A DNA stretch of 64,000 nt from Streptomyces spongiicola (GCF_003122365.1 NZ_CP029254.1:4737501-4801500), one strand, 5' to 3'. Shown: positions 50,955 through 58,300, numbered from the stretch's first letter. Translations and numbers: made by a program. The notes: generated by a model from the sequence alone, not told the origin.

Positions 50955-51254
50955 AGTTCGTCGTCTGACACTGCCGATTTTGGTTGTTCTGAGCAGCGTA
51001 GCATCGGCACGCGAAGCGATCCGCCACAGCCAGCGCAACCGAAGATCGTAAGCGTTTCGAAAGCTGGCTTGCAGGAAAGGGGGTGTTTGTATGTGGGCGG
51101 CCCTGTATGTACGTACCTGGTCATACCCGCTGCTCGGTCCCGCCAGGCGCCCTCCGGGCGTCAACCGTCCTGCACCTGGTCAACTCTCCCATGTCCCCAG
51201 AGGGGCCCCCTAGCGGCTCCGACTACGGCGCGGACACTCCCGACGCTGGACGCA
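50955..51254. other. Phage intergenic region at the left edge
   Basis: Three hundred bases with no gene, more AT-rich than the flank. In inoviruses such a region next to the last gene usually carries the replication origin and packaging hairpin. I see small dyads (e.g. TGTATGTACGTAC at 51102-51114) but cannot place an origin nick site. Confidence 0.45.
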
Positions 51255-51286
51255 AAAAAGGCCGGCGATCCGCACGGCCTTTATAT
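51254..51286 (-). terminator. Intrinsic terminator at the end of the phage operon
   Basis: AAAAAAGGCCG ... CGGCCTTTATATTTTT: a short GC stem with T-runs on both strands, 18 bases after the DUF29 stop. The classical T-tract is unlike the T-less hairpins of the surrounding chromosome. Confidence 0.8.
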
Positions 51287-51303
51287 TTTTCGTTACCTTT
51301 TCG

Positions 51304-51735
51304 TTACTCCGGATAGAACTCCGGCGACAGAACCTGCTCGGGCGTCCACGGCCACTGCTCGGGGAACACGTCCAGGCCAGTCTCGTCCACGGCCGCCGAG
51401 ACCGCATCCGCCCAGATCTCTTCCTTCCAATCCGGATCAGCCAACATCGGCTGCAGGCTGGGCGTCCGATGCAGCCGCGCCAGAATTGCGCGACGCTGCT
51501 CCTTGACCGTGCGCTGCCAGCTCGAACCCCGACGACCCGGCTGATATTGCCACTTGAGCAAATGCGCCAGCAGTACCGCCATGCGGCTTGCCAACTCCCG
51601 CTGTTCGCTCTTGCCCACGTCCTCAATCTCCTCCGCGATGTGCCGAATGTCGATGTCTGAAAGCTTGCCGGACCGCAACAGTGCCGCCTGCTCCCTGGCC
51701 CACGCCACCACGTCCACTTCGTAGCTCGTTCCCAT
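51304..51735 (-). CDS. DUF29 family protein (phage accessory)
   Basis: The 143-residue protein matches the DUF29 family: YEVDVVAWAREQAALLRSGK, IRHIAEEIEDVGKSEQRELA, RMAVLLAHLLKWQYQPG and the RAILARLHRTPSLQPML helix. DUF29 proteins are common in proteobacteria and cyanobacteria, function unknown. ATG 51735 follows AGAGGGAG. Last gene of the phage operon, outside the conserved morphogenesis set, so probably cargo carried by the phage. Possibly a host-interaction factor. Confidence 0.82.
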   Translation of the reverse strand: MGTSYEVDVVAWAREQAALLRSGKLSDIDIRHIAEEIEDVGKSEQRELASRMAVLLAHLLKWQYQPGRRGSSWQRTVKEQRRAILARLHRTPSLQPMLADPDWKEEIWADAVSAAVDETGLDVFPEQWPWTPEQVLSPEFYPE

Positions 51736-51776
51736 GACGCGCTCCCTCTGATAACCACGCCATTTTACGTTATGTG

Positions 51777-52376
51777 TTACGCCTGCCGCCGCGTCATCGC
51801 GGCAATCAACTGCGCGAGCTGGTTATCGGTCACCTTCGTGTTGCCAACAACACCATCCTTCCAGGATATGCCCTCGCGGATATCCAGCAGAGCAGACTTC
51901 GAGCGTGCCTTGGCCGCCTGCGAAAGCAGATCCACCATCGCGGCGAACGAGACCGGATTTCCGTTACTCGGCGTAACGGATTTTTCCTGCAGCAGCCGCT
52001 TCTTCAACTGAAGGACCTCGCGACCCAGTTCTTCGGCCTTGTCACGCTGCTCACGCATCCCGCGCCAAGCAATGTCCTTCTCACGGCGAACCTCATCGAG
52101 CTGCGCGACCACCTGGTTATGCGCCTGCACTGTCTCCGCCAGCTCAAAGCGCAAGGCGTCAACCTGTTCCTGGCAATCGTCATAGGCGTCCACCTCAGCA
52201 ACCTTTTTCGTTACCGTAACGCTCCGATCGGAGGGCTGTTCAGCCTTGCGGCGAGCCCGGAAGGCTGCCTGACGCTCCGCATTGGTCATGGCGTGCGCCT
52301 TGCGTGGACGACCACGGCCGCGCTTTTGCTCCATCCCCGGCAGATCGACCGTCACATTATCCGTTACGTCACGCAT
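51777..52376 (-). CDS. AT-hook/coiled-coil DNA-binding-like protein
   Basis: The 199-residue protein begins with an AT-hook-like basic motif (KRGRGRPRKAHAMTNAERQA) and an Arg-rich helix, then a long coiled coil (about 70-140: VDALRFELAETVQAHNQVVA, ELGREVLQLKKRLLQEK) and a C-terminal helical part. It resembles plasmid/phage KfrA-like or RgpR-type DNA binders. ATG 52376 is chosen because GGGAG lies six bases upstream; ATG 52403 has no site. Eleven CGTTAC/GTAACG hexamers, several in perfect dyads, occur within and around it, so it may bind them and control itself. Confidence 0.65.
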   Translation of the reverse strand: MRDVTDNVTVDLPGMEQKRGRGRPRKAHAMTNAERQAAFRARRKAEQPSDRSVTVTKKVAEVDAYDDCQEQVDALRFELAETVQAHNQVVAQLDEVRREKDIAWRGMREQRDKAEELGREVLQLKKRLLQEKSVTPSNGNPVSFAAMVDLLSQAAKARSKSALLDIREGISWKDGVVGNTKVTDNQLAQLIAAMTRRQA

Positions 52377-52407
52377 ATTCGGCTCCCGATTTGATGATTC
52401 CATTTTA

Positions 52408-52456
52408 CGTTACTGGTAACGAAAATTCAATTATCGTTACAATTTAGTTCGTAACG
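52408..52456. promoter_or_regulatory. CGTTAC/GTAACG operator cluster upstream of the AT-hook gene
   Basis: CGTTACTGGTAACG (52408-52421) is an inverted pair with a two-base spacer; CGTTAC recurs at 52435-52440 and GTAACG at 52451-52456. Related dyads are inside the gene: CCGTTACTCGGCGTAACGG (51961-51979) and CGTTACCGTAACG (52209-52221). Likely a regulator or partition-type binding array. Confidence 0.6.
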
Positions 52457-52480
52457 GGAATTTCGCGAGCAGCCCCGGCG

Positions 52481-53575
52481 CTAGACGCCCTCAGCGGGCT
52501 TTGGAGCCGTTTTTTCTGGCTGGGCGGTCGCAGGGGCCAGCTGCGCCGAAATTGGCTCCTGCGCCGCTTGTGGCTCGCGGTAGGGGTCAAACGGCGGCTT
52601 TCTGATCCACTCCCGACACTGCATGTCATCGAGGCCGGCATCCGTGCCTTGGGCCGTGTAGCACGTGCACCTGGTCGACGTGCAGGCACCGCCGATCACC
52701 GTCGGCATCGACCGAATCTGGCGCAACTGCGCATAGGCCGGCGCTGTCTCAGGCCGGCCAGAGACAGCAGGGACAAACGCCGCGAGGATCTCCGCCCCGT
52801 CCGTCGCCGCGGCGGACGGACCCGCCTTGACCGCTACCGCTGGAGCTGACGCCACACCGCCCCTGCCCTGCTCGGCCGCAACAGGCTTAGCCGGAGTCGC
52901 CGTCGTCAACTGGCCGGTACGGTAGTAGACCCGGTACGCCAGGAACGCCGCGATCAGCACGCAGGCGATGAACAGCATCAGCACAGGCGGCACGGTGTAC
53001 TTGCGCTTGATGTGCAGACTGGAGGACTTGTACAGGCCAAAGCTGGACTTCGGCAGGCTCCACTTCTTCTTGATCGGCGCAGTGTTGAACGTCTCCGGGT
53101 TCGCGCACTCCGGCCATTCGTAGTACCAGCGTCCGAGCAAGCCAGCGTCCCGCAGGTGGACATGCTGCCCCACCAGCTTGCGGATATGACTGTCCAGGAA
53201 CGTCGGGTTCTGCGTGATCAGAACAAACGTCACGCCGGTATGCCGCACCGTCTCAAACGCCGCCACGTGGTCAGGCACCTTAGACCCGGCCGTGCGGACG
53301 CGAAACACCCGCTGCGCCTCATCCAGCACGATCAGCGAGTTCGGCGGGAAGGTGAAGTACGGCAGCATCATCCCTGGGTTTTCAGGGTCTTCGCGCAGCT
53401 CCGTCCAGTCCGAAACCGCCGGCGTCGGGATATACGGCAGCTTCAGCTCCGGGATGCCCATGACGAAGAGCGGACGCCCCTGGTCGACGGCTGCCTTCAT
53501 CATCTGGACCGCCAACGCGGTCTTCCCGCCACCAGGCGTCGCCGTGATCAGCGTGATCGGTTGCGTTGCGCTCAT
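52481..53575 (-). CDS. zot: Zonula occludens toxin-like phage assembly ATPase (pI)
   Basis: The 364-residue protein is the inovirus morphogenesis protein: Walker A ATPGGGKT (12-19), the Walker B-like LIVLDEAQRVF, arginine sensor region VRHTGVTFVLITQNPTFLDS, one transmembrane helix (about 200-222, VLMLFIACVLIAAFLAYRVY) and a C-terminal periplasmic part with a Cys-rich loop (GGACTSTRCTCYTAQ). It sits in the inner membrane and drives extrusion of the filament. ATG 53575 overlaps the DUF2523 stop (ATGA). The best marker that this block is an inovirus. Confidence 0.93.
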   Translation of the reverse strand: MSATQPITLITATPGGGKTALAVQMMKAAVDQGRPLFVMGIPELKLPYIPTPAVSDWTELREDPENPGMMLPYFTFPPNSLIVLDEAQRVFRVRTAGSKVPDHVAAFETVRHTGVTFVLITQNPTFLDSHIRKLVGQHVHLRDAGLLGRWYYEWPECANPETFNTAPIKKKWSLPKSSFGLYKSSSLHIKRKYTVPPVLMLFIACVLIAAFLAYRVYYRTGQLTTATPAKPVAAEQGRGGVASAPAVAVKAGPSAAATDGAEILAAFVPAVSGRPETAPAYAQLRQIRSMPTVIGGACTSTRCTCYTAQGTDAGLDDMQCREWIRKPPFDPYREPQAAQEPISAQLAPATAQPEKTAPKPAEGV

Positions 53576-53847
53576 GTCAGCTTGCCCAGCCGCTTCAGAG
53601 TGATCATGGAGATGCGCGCGGTGATGCCGCCGGCGATGATCGACAGCCCGGTAAAGACACCGCCCCGCGCCAGGATGGCCGCAGCAACGGCAGGCATGCC
53701 GGCCAGACTACTCTTGGCCGCGCCCAGGGCAGCGCTCACCGCCGCATCCAACCCGACATAGGTGATCAGACCGATCCCGAGCGACACCAGTAGCTGACGC
53801 GCGAGTGGCCCAACGAGGGCCATGAGAAAGCCGGCGAGCGGCATCAT
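53572..53847 (-). CDS. DUF2523 small membrane protein (pVI-like)
   Basis: The 91-residue hydrophobic protein has two to three membrane segments (LLVSLGIGLITYVGLDAAVS, AAILARGGVFTGLSIIAGGI) and the DUF2523 pattern found in filamentous phages between the adsorption protein and Zot. It likely corresponds to minor coat pVI at the filament end. Starts at 53847 or 53844; stops inside the Zot start codon region. Confidence 0.88.
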   Translation of the reverse strand: MMPLAGFLMALVGPLARQLLVSLGIGLITYVGLDAAVSAALGAAKSSLAGMPAVAAAILARGGVFTGLSIIAGGITARISMITLKRLGKLT

Positions 53848-55079
53848 TCTTCCCCTTTACGGCCTACGCCGATGACGATCAGCGCAGCGCCCAACCATGC
53901 GCACGCGATGATGACCGGGCGGAACATGTCAGCACCGTCACAGACCGGTTTGAGCGACCAAGAGATCGGCATGCCGTGAATGGACGCGGTTAGATCAGAC
54001 GGACACGGTGCGGTATCTGCGCCCCAACCGCTGTCCGGCGTGACCTTCACGTTGACCTGCTGCTCCTTGAGATCGGGACCATCCGGTATCTCGCCTTGCT
54101 CGATACAACCCATGCGCGTCTCATGGCCCGAGCACTGGTCGTCCTGCTTCTCCGGAGCCTTGCCGTTACCAGTCGCCGGATCCGTCGCCGGATTGCCGTT
54201 CGCATCCACCTCCTGCTTACCTGTCGTCAACGTGGCTGTCTTGCCATCGGAATTTGGCGTGACCGTAGCAACATCGCGATAACGCTTACCTGTAACGGGA
54301 TCAACGTATGGGTCGCTCAGATTGACGTTGACTGGAGTGGTGGACGGCGTGAGTTTCACCGGAATCGGCACCTTAGCTGCGGACATATCGCTAGCAACAG
54401 CAGCGGGCAGCGGATACGTCAACGCCTTATTCCAATCAGCATCCGACGCCCCCTGCTTCGGCGCATTGGGATCGGACTTGCACGCACCATCGGTCACAAC
54501 ATAGCCGGTCACACACGTCGATTGCCGCGAAACACCAGCGTCAAACGAAAAACTCCCGTTGGAATCATTGGCAGTACAGACGTACGACTCAACCGATGCC
54601 CCCTGCCTACACCCCGCAAAAACAGCATCAGAATGCGTAGCAATACATGCCTGTCCAGCAGCTATAGGGCTATCAAAATAGCCAGCGCACGAACGCCACT
54701 GATAGCCGTTGAAACCAAGGTCGCCCGAATTCGCACTCAGCTTCGACGTGCACCACGTACCATCCAAGCACTTCTGGATGCCGATCTGCGCCAAGTACGC
54801 CAACGTTGTTGCAGTCGCAATCGCGGGCATCGCACGAAGCGCGGCAAGCGCAACAGCAGCAGCCCCTTCACCCACCGTCATCGTTGCGGCGATCGTGGCG
54901 GCACCTGCGCCAACCGCGGCACGCATCTCGGTAGCCGTCGCAACTTCAGACAGCGTCACAGCACCAGTCGTGACATACCCAGTCCCCGTCAACACGATGT
55001 TCGGCGGCGGAATCAACGGGATGGTCGAAGCCCACGCGGACGACGCCCACCAGCAGAGCAGCAGCACGAGCACGCGCAT
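53844..55079 (-). CDS. TspB-like adsorption protein (pIII)
   Basis: The 411-residue product has a signal peptide (MRVLVLLLCWWASSAWA), a first domain with paired Cys (KCLDGTWCTSK, CVTGYVVTDGACKSD), a Pro/Thr/Asn-rich linker (IPVKLTPSTTPVNVNLSD, then DANGNPATDPATGNGKAP) and a C-terminal domain with DQCSGHETRMGCIEQGEIPD, ending in a membrane anchor (VIIACAWLGAALIVIGVG). This matches the Neisseria TspB/phage pIII-type family that binds pili and host receptors. ATG 55079 shares its A with the TGA of the upstream small gene; a GTG one codon earlier (55082) is possible. Confidence 0.88.
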   Translation of the reverse strand: MRVLVLLLCWWASSAWASTIPLIPPPNIVLTGTGYVTTGAVTLSEVATATEMRAAVGAGAATIAATMTVGEGAAAVALAALRAMPAIATATTLAYLAQIGIQKCLDGTWCTSKLSANSGDLGFNGYQWRSCAGYFDSPIAAGQACIATHSDAVFAGCRQGASVESYVCTANDSNGSFSFDAGVSRQSTCVTGYVVTDGACKSDPNAPKQGASDADWNKALTYPLPAAVASDMSAAKVPIPVKLTPSTTPVNVNLSDPYVDPVTGKRYRDVATVTPNSDGKTATLTTGKQEVDANGNPATDPATGNGKAPEKQDDQCSGHETRMGCIEQGEIPDGPDLKEQQVNVKVTPDSGWGADTAPCPSDLTASIHGMPISWSLKPVCDGADMFRPVIIACAWLGAALIVIGVGRKGEE

Positions 55080-55159
55080 CACACCCCCCTGAAAATGATT
55101 ACTGCCGGCAGAACCGGCAGCAGGAATCCGGCCCAGAGCCAGAAATCGATCGCGAGCAT
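55079..55159 (-). CDS. 26-residue single-helix membrane peptide (pVII/pIX-like)
   Basis: The short frame reads MLAIDFWLWAGFLLPVLP then AVIIFRGV: nearly all of it is one hydrophobic helix with a single Arg at the C-terminus. Its ATG (55159) overlaps the previous stop as TGATG and its own stop overlaps the pIII start in the same way. Size, position between pVIII and pIII, and hydrophobicity fit the small tip proteins pVII/pIX of filamentous phages. Easily missed because of its length. Confidence 0.72.
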   Translation of the reverse strand: MLAIDFWLWAGFLLPVLPAVIIFRGV

Positions 55160-55494
55160 CACAGCCCCTTTTTCATCACCACCAGCGCCCAGGCCGCCAC
55201 CATCGCGGCAACGACGCCCCACCCCATCGTCATGCCATCCTTGAAGCTCTCTTGCGGGTCACATGCCGGAAACGACAGCGACGGCAACGACGCATCGGTC
55301 AGCGTGCCGACGCTCCCATCACTGCCCACCTGGTACCGCCGCAGCACCCACCCGCCCGTCGTCTTGACGAACTCAGACAGATAGGTGACTGCCCCAGGTG
55401 TCTGCGACGGAGCGACGGCGCTGTAGTAGGCGTCCGTGGCCATGCCCACATCGGCAAAGCACCGTGCGCCCACCAACGCGCCGTCAGCAGCCAT
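55159..55494 (-). CDS. Phage protein of 111 residues with C-terminal membrane helix
   Basis: No named family recognised. Two Cys (GARCFADVG and FPACDPQES) could form one disulfide in the periplasm; the C-terminus is a membrane helix (WGVVAAMVAAWALVVMKK). There is no clear signal peptide. ATG 55494 shares a base with the pVIII stop (TGATG). It lies where inoviruses encode minor structural proteins, so a virion or assembly role is likely. Start GTG 55497 is an alternative. Confidence 0.7.
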   Translation of the reverse strand: MAADGALVGARCFADVGMATDAYYSAVAPSQTPGAVTYLSEFVKTTGGWVLRRYQVGSDGSVGTLTDASLPSLSFPACDPQESFKDGMTMGWGVVAAMVAAWALVVMKKGL

Positions 55495-55694
55495 CACACG
55501 CTCCGACGCATGTACTTGAACGTCGCAATGCCGATCACGATGATCAGCGCCAGGCCCGCCAGCGTGGCGGTGTCCGCCTTCGAATCGGACATGGCGGTAG
55601 CAACGTCGGTCGGCACCGCAGCCATCGCCGAACCGGCCAGTGCGACGGTACCCGCGGCAACAGCAGCCGCCTTGCTCTTGATGCTCTTGAACAT
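55494..55694 (-). CDS. Major coat protein (pVIII)
   Basis: A 66-residue preprotein with a typical inovirus coat layout: basic signal peptide cut after AMA (residues 1-25, KSKAAAVAAGTVALAGSAMA), then a 41-residue mature chain with acidic N-terminus (VPTDVATAMSDSKAD), membrane helix (TLAGLALIIVIGIATF) and basic DNA-facing end (KYMRRSV). Thousands of copies form the filament. ATG 55694 follows AAGGAG at six bases. Confidence 0.93.
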   Translation of the reverse strand: MFKSIKSKAAAVAAGTVALAGSAMAAVPTDVATAMSDSKADTATLAGLALIIVIGIATFKYMRRSV

Positions 55695-55762
55695 GGTTTT
55701 CTCCTTGAGATGGAGGTTGAGAAAAGCTCCGGGCCGTTCAACTCCCAGAGCCAGGGAACGCA

Positions 55763-56074
55763 TCACGCCTTCTTGGGCTCGGCCTCGGCACGCTGCAGCG
55801 GCTTGATGCTCGTGACGACCTTCTGACCGCCCTTATCCTTGCCGTTGCTCGTCTCGACCATCGAGACTTCCGCGATGAACGGGAACGGGTTGTGGATGAT
55901 CGCCTTCACAACCGCAGAGCTCTCGCACTTCAGCTCCTGCGTGCAGGTGCCCTTCGAGTCTTCGCCACGCAGCTCCACATCCGTGTAGATCTTCCCGGTG
56001 TCCAGCTGCTTGCCATCCATGTTGCCAACCCACGTCTTGGCGCCCCGGATGGTCACGCGTGCAATCATTTCCAT
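55763..56074 (-). CDS. Phage single-stranded DNA-binding protein (pV-like)
   Basis: The 103-residue protein has an OB-fold-like pattern (EMIARVTIRGAKTWVGNMDG, KIYTDVELRGEDSKGTCTQE, FIAEVSMVETSNG) as seen in inovirus ssDNA-binding proteins placed between Rep and the coat gene. It coats the single-stranded genome before assembly. ATG 56074 follows GAGGAGT at six bases, five bases after the Rep stop. Confidence 0.82.
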   Translation of the reverse strand: MEMIARVTIRGAKTWVGNMDGKQLDTGKIYTDVELRGEDSKGTCTQELKCESSAVVKAIIHNPFPFIAEVSMVETSNGKDKGGQKVVTSIKPLQRAEAEPKKA

Positions 56075-56078
56075 GGTT

Positions 56079-57206
56079 TCACTCCTCAGGTTTCGGCACT
56101 GGATCGTGCGTGCCGTACACGTGCCTCGCCAGGGCGGATTTATGCAGCTGAGCCGGTACGCCCTGACGGCGTATCGCGACAACCAGCGCGGCGATGTCTT
56201 CCTCTGTGCAGCGCAGCTCGTAATCGACCGTGGGGCCGAACTGCGTCTGGATGTGCTTGAGCTTGCGTTCGCGGATGGTCTCGTCCTGAAGCTCCAAGGC
56301 CTTGACCTGGTCAGTAGGAACGCGCTGCGGATCCGCAGCCATGAAGGCCTCCAGGGCCTTGTACGCACCAGCGAAGTACTGGTCGCGCTTGATGAGAATC
56401 TCGTGCGGGATCACGCGATCCTTGGCTCCAAACTCGATCTCCAGACGCACCCACTCGCTATCCTGATTGCCGAGCTGGCGGCCCTTCTCGTAAGCCCGCA
56501 ACATCTTGCCGTTCGCCCGACGGCCAATCTCGAACGTCGTACCGCGACAGCCCTTGCTGCCCGCTACGCCGCTCTCGATCTTGCGATACGTCGGAATACG
56601 CCCGCCCGCGTTGAAGTCGCCGGCGTAGTACAGCTCTTCCATCTGCGCGATGCTCACCTCGCCCTGGCAGAAGTCCATCGCAAGGTCGCAACGCGTGATC
56701 CGCGCGTCGAGGTCCTGCACCATCGCGTAGACGGCTTGCCAGTCGCCAATCGCGGTGCAGCCCTGCCCCGGCCAGTCCACCAGGATCGTGCCGCCAACGT
56801 GCTCGCCGCCACAGGCAACGATCCCGAGCTTCATCGTCTCGCCGTTGATGAACGCCAGCAGGTCGTAGCTGAACTCATACCGGCGGAACCCTTTGCCCGC
56901 AGGCTTCATCGTCACCGGCACCGAGAACACCAGCTGGAAGTACCTGCGCAGCTGCTCCAGGGCGTCGCTGATGCTGCCGTCGGGCAGGAACGTGAACTTG
57001 AACCAGTCCACGATCGCACCTGCCTTGCGTTCGGGACTTTCCCCGGGTTTTACCGGACCCGGGGAACGGCCTGTCGGCCGCCCAGCCTCGCTCCGCTCGG
57101 CCCGGTCGGCCGCCATGCCGTTCTCGCGTGCGAGCGCCGGCCCATGAACTCCATACGCAATGCCAGTGCGATCAAGATGACGAGACGGGGTAGGACGGAC
57201 GCGCAT
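56079..57206 (-). CDS. Phage replication initiation protein (rolling circle, RstA-like)
   Basis: The 375-residue protein belongs to the replication initiation factor family (Pfam PF02486, RstA/pII-like): VDWFKFTFLPDGSISDALEQ, YDLLAFINGETMKLGIVACG, ITRCDLAMDFCQGEVSIAQM and RLEIEFGAKDRVIPHEIL. The DLAMDF and TFEIG segments are in the conserved catalytic core. It should nick the plus strand and start rolling-circle replication. ATG 57206 shares its A with the stop of the upstream 68-residue gene. The N-terminal 60 residues are poorly conserved and a later start is possible. Confidence 0.88.
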   Translation of the reverse strand: MRVRPTPSRHLDRTGIAYGVHGPALARENGMAADRAERSEAGRPTGRSPGPVKPGESPERKAGAIVDWFKFTFLPDGSISDALEQLRRYFQLVFSVPVTMKPAGKGFRRYEFSYDLLAFINGETMKLGIVACGGEHVGGTILVDWPGQGCTAIGDWQAVYAMVQDLDARITRCDLAMDFCQGEVSIAQMEELYYAGDFNAGGRIPTYRKIESGVAGSKGCRGTTFEIGRRANGKMLRAYEKGRQLGNQDSEWVRLEIEFGAKDRVIPHEILIKRDQYFAGAYKALEAFMAADPQRVPTDQVKALELQDETIRERKLKHIQTQFGPTVDYELRCTEEDIAALVVAIRRQGVPAQLHKSALARHVYGTHDPVPKPEE

Positions 57207-57412
57207 CAGCGTGCGCCCTCGCGGCGATACCAGTTCGCCAGCTCGGCCTGGCGCGAGTTCTTGAGAAGGTCATCAATGCGATGCATCGCAGGACGCGATT
57301 GCAGGCAGCAGGCGCCGCGCAGAACGGCAGCCATCACGATGGCCAGCTGCGCACCGTGCGGGTGGAGCACGTCGCCAATCAGGTCCAGCTGCCGGTGATC
57401 CCTCTGCTGCAT
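57206..57412 (-). CDS. Small phage protein before the replication gene
   Basis: A 68-residue protein with no recognised family, His/Arg-rich, with a hydrophobic middle (LAIVMAAVLRGACCLQ) containing adjacent Cys. Its stop overlaps the Rep start (TGATG), so it is translationally coupled and first in the operon after the promoter/operator region. Possibly a regulator of Rep or a superinfection protein; only inferred. Confidence 0.6.
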   Translation of the reverse strand: MQQRDHRQLDLIGDVLHPHGAQLAIVMAAVLRGACCLQSRPAMHRIDDLLKNSRQAELANWYRREGAR

Positions 57413-57454
57413 CGTTTACCCCCCCACCCGGGTTAACCGGGTATATTTCGGCGT

Positions 57455-57471
57455 AATCACATTACGTGATT
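57455..57471. promoter_or_regulatory. Operator-like dyad between repressor and replication operon
   Basis: AATCACATTACGTGATT (57455-57471), inverted half-sites AATCAC/GTGATT with a five-base spacer, followed by related ATCACATGGCATGAT and ATCATCACG. The whole 57450-57515 region is AT-rich and divergent, so it is the natural switch bound by the repressor at 57529. Confidence 0.65.
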
Positions 57472-57528
57472 CATCACATGGCATGATTATCATCACGCAT
57501 CGTAATAAGTCAAGCGGGAGGCGCTTAA

Positions 57529-57925
57529 ATGAGAGTTGAAAAATACTTAGATGACGCGATCGCGCGGCACGGCCTGAAGAACGACACGGCACTCGCCAAG
57601 CTGCTGGGTGTAAAGCAAAACGCCGTCAGCCAATACCGCAGCGGCGCGCGAACAATGGACAACGAAATGTGTCTGCGCCTGGCACAACTGCTCGACATGG
57701 AGAACCCGCTGCCGATCATCATGGCCGCCGACATGGACCGCGCCGAACGTGCTGGCCAGCACTCTCTCTGGGAAGTTTTTTCGACGAGGATGGCAGCCAG
57801 TAACGCGACAGCCGCCCTCCTCCTGGTACTGGTCGCGAGCGCAACAAATTTTGTTGCGCCCTCTCCCGCCGAAGCCGCGCCGTTGAGCCATTCGACAGGT
57901 CAACGATTTATCTTATGTAAAATCG
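57529..57925 (+). CDS. Phage Xre-type repressor with C-terminal membrane segment
   Basis: Residues 1-60 form a helix-turn-helix of the DUF3693-type phage regulator: KNDTALAKLLGVKQNAVSQY RSGARTMDNEMC (read as one helix pair), then AAADMDRAERAGQHSLWEVF and a hydrophobic C-terminus (AALLLVLVASATNFVAP) ending SPAEAAPLSHSTGQ. In related phages the gene ends inside the dif-like site; here the frame passes through it (57903-57923) into the flank without a stop, so the native end is lost at the junction. ATG 57529 follows GGGAGG at seven bases. Codons include TTA, unlike the host genes. Confidence 0.82.
57903..57923 (+). promoter_or_regulatory. dif-like XerCD recombination site at the right phage end
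   Basis: ACGATTTATCTTATGTAAAAT agrees with the Escherichia/Xanthomonas dif core (ATAATGTATATTATGTTAAAT) at 16 of 21 positions by hand, best in the XerD half TTATGT. Integrase-less inoviruses use such sites to enter the chromosome dif. Its position exactly at the end of phage coding sequence fits an attachment site. Confidence 0.65.
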
Positions 57926-57979
57926 CTCGCCGACTTCGGGAGCGCCTACAGCAAGTGCTGCGTGCAGTCCAAACAAGCC

Positions 57980-58272
57980 GGCGGGCTCGTAGGGACTCTG
58001 CTGCGGCGGGGGCGCCGGGTGCTGCTGCCCCCCGGGCCGCTGCTGGGCATGCGGCTGCTGGGCGTGCGGCTGCGGGGGCGGGGGCGGGGAGAGCATCCAG
58101 TCGTCGTCACCGGCGCTCAGCGGCTGCTGCGGAGGAGCCGGGACGGCCTGCGGGAAGCCGGGAGGCGCCGGCGGGCCGGACGGGTACCCGTACTGCGGCT
58201 GGGCCGCCGGCCGGCTGAACTCGGGCGGGCCGGCGGGGCGCTGCTGCCCGGGCGCGGTGAGGTAGGGCCTGC
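57980..58272 (-). pseudogene. Proline-rich protein fragment
   Basis: On the minus strand a frame with near-perfect third-position GC encodes RPYLTAPGQQRPAGPPEF, YGYPSGPPAPPGFPQAVP, DDDWMLSPPPPPQPHAQQ and QQSPYEPAG. It is a low-complexity Pro/Gln/Gly segment like the cytoplasmic arms of actinobacterial membrane or cell-division proteins, family not identified. It is broken at about 57980, where the sequence turns AT-rich and joins the phage dif region, and upstream (58272) it fades into a GC repeat tract with no start codon I can defend. So both ends of the gene are missing. Confidence 0.5.
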
Positions 58273-58300
58273 CACGTCGGATTGCACGCTTCCGGTTCGC

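Larger units (their letters stand above)
50955..57923 (-). mobile_element. Inovirus (filamentous phage) genome, proteobacterial type, about 7.0 kb
   Basis: A full set of inovirus genes lies on the minus strand: replication initiator, ssDNA-binding protein, pVIII coat, small membrane proteins, TspB-like adsorption protein, DUF2523, Zot assembly ATPase, plus accessory DUF29 and AT-hook proteins, with a divergent repressor. Lower GC, frequent A/T wobble bases, TTA codons and chained TGATG overlaps set it apart from the actinobacterial flanks; gene content is that of Xanthomonas/Stenotrophomonas/Pseudomonas-type phages. There is no integrase; a dif-like XerCD site is at the right end (57903-57923). 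The left end (50955) has no matching site and the flanking host genes are both broken. Either an odd integration or a chimeric contig. Confidence 0.88.

Noticed and set aside
53580..57400. Plus-strand open frames across the phage
   Set aside because: They are antisense to the well-supported minus-strand morphogenesis genes and have no motifs.
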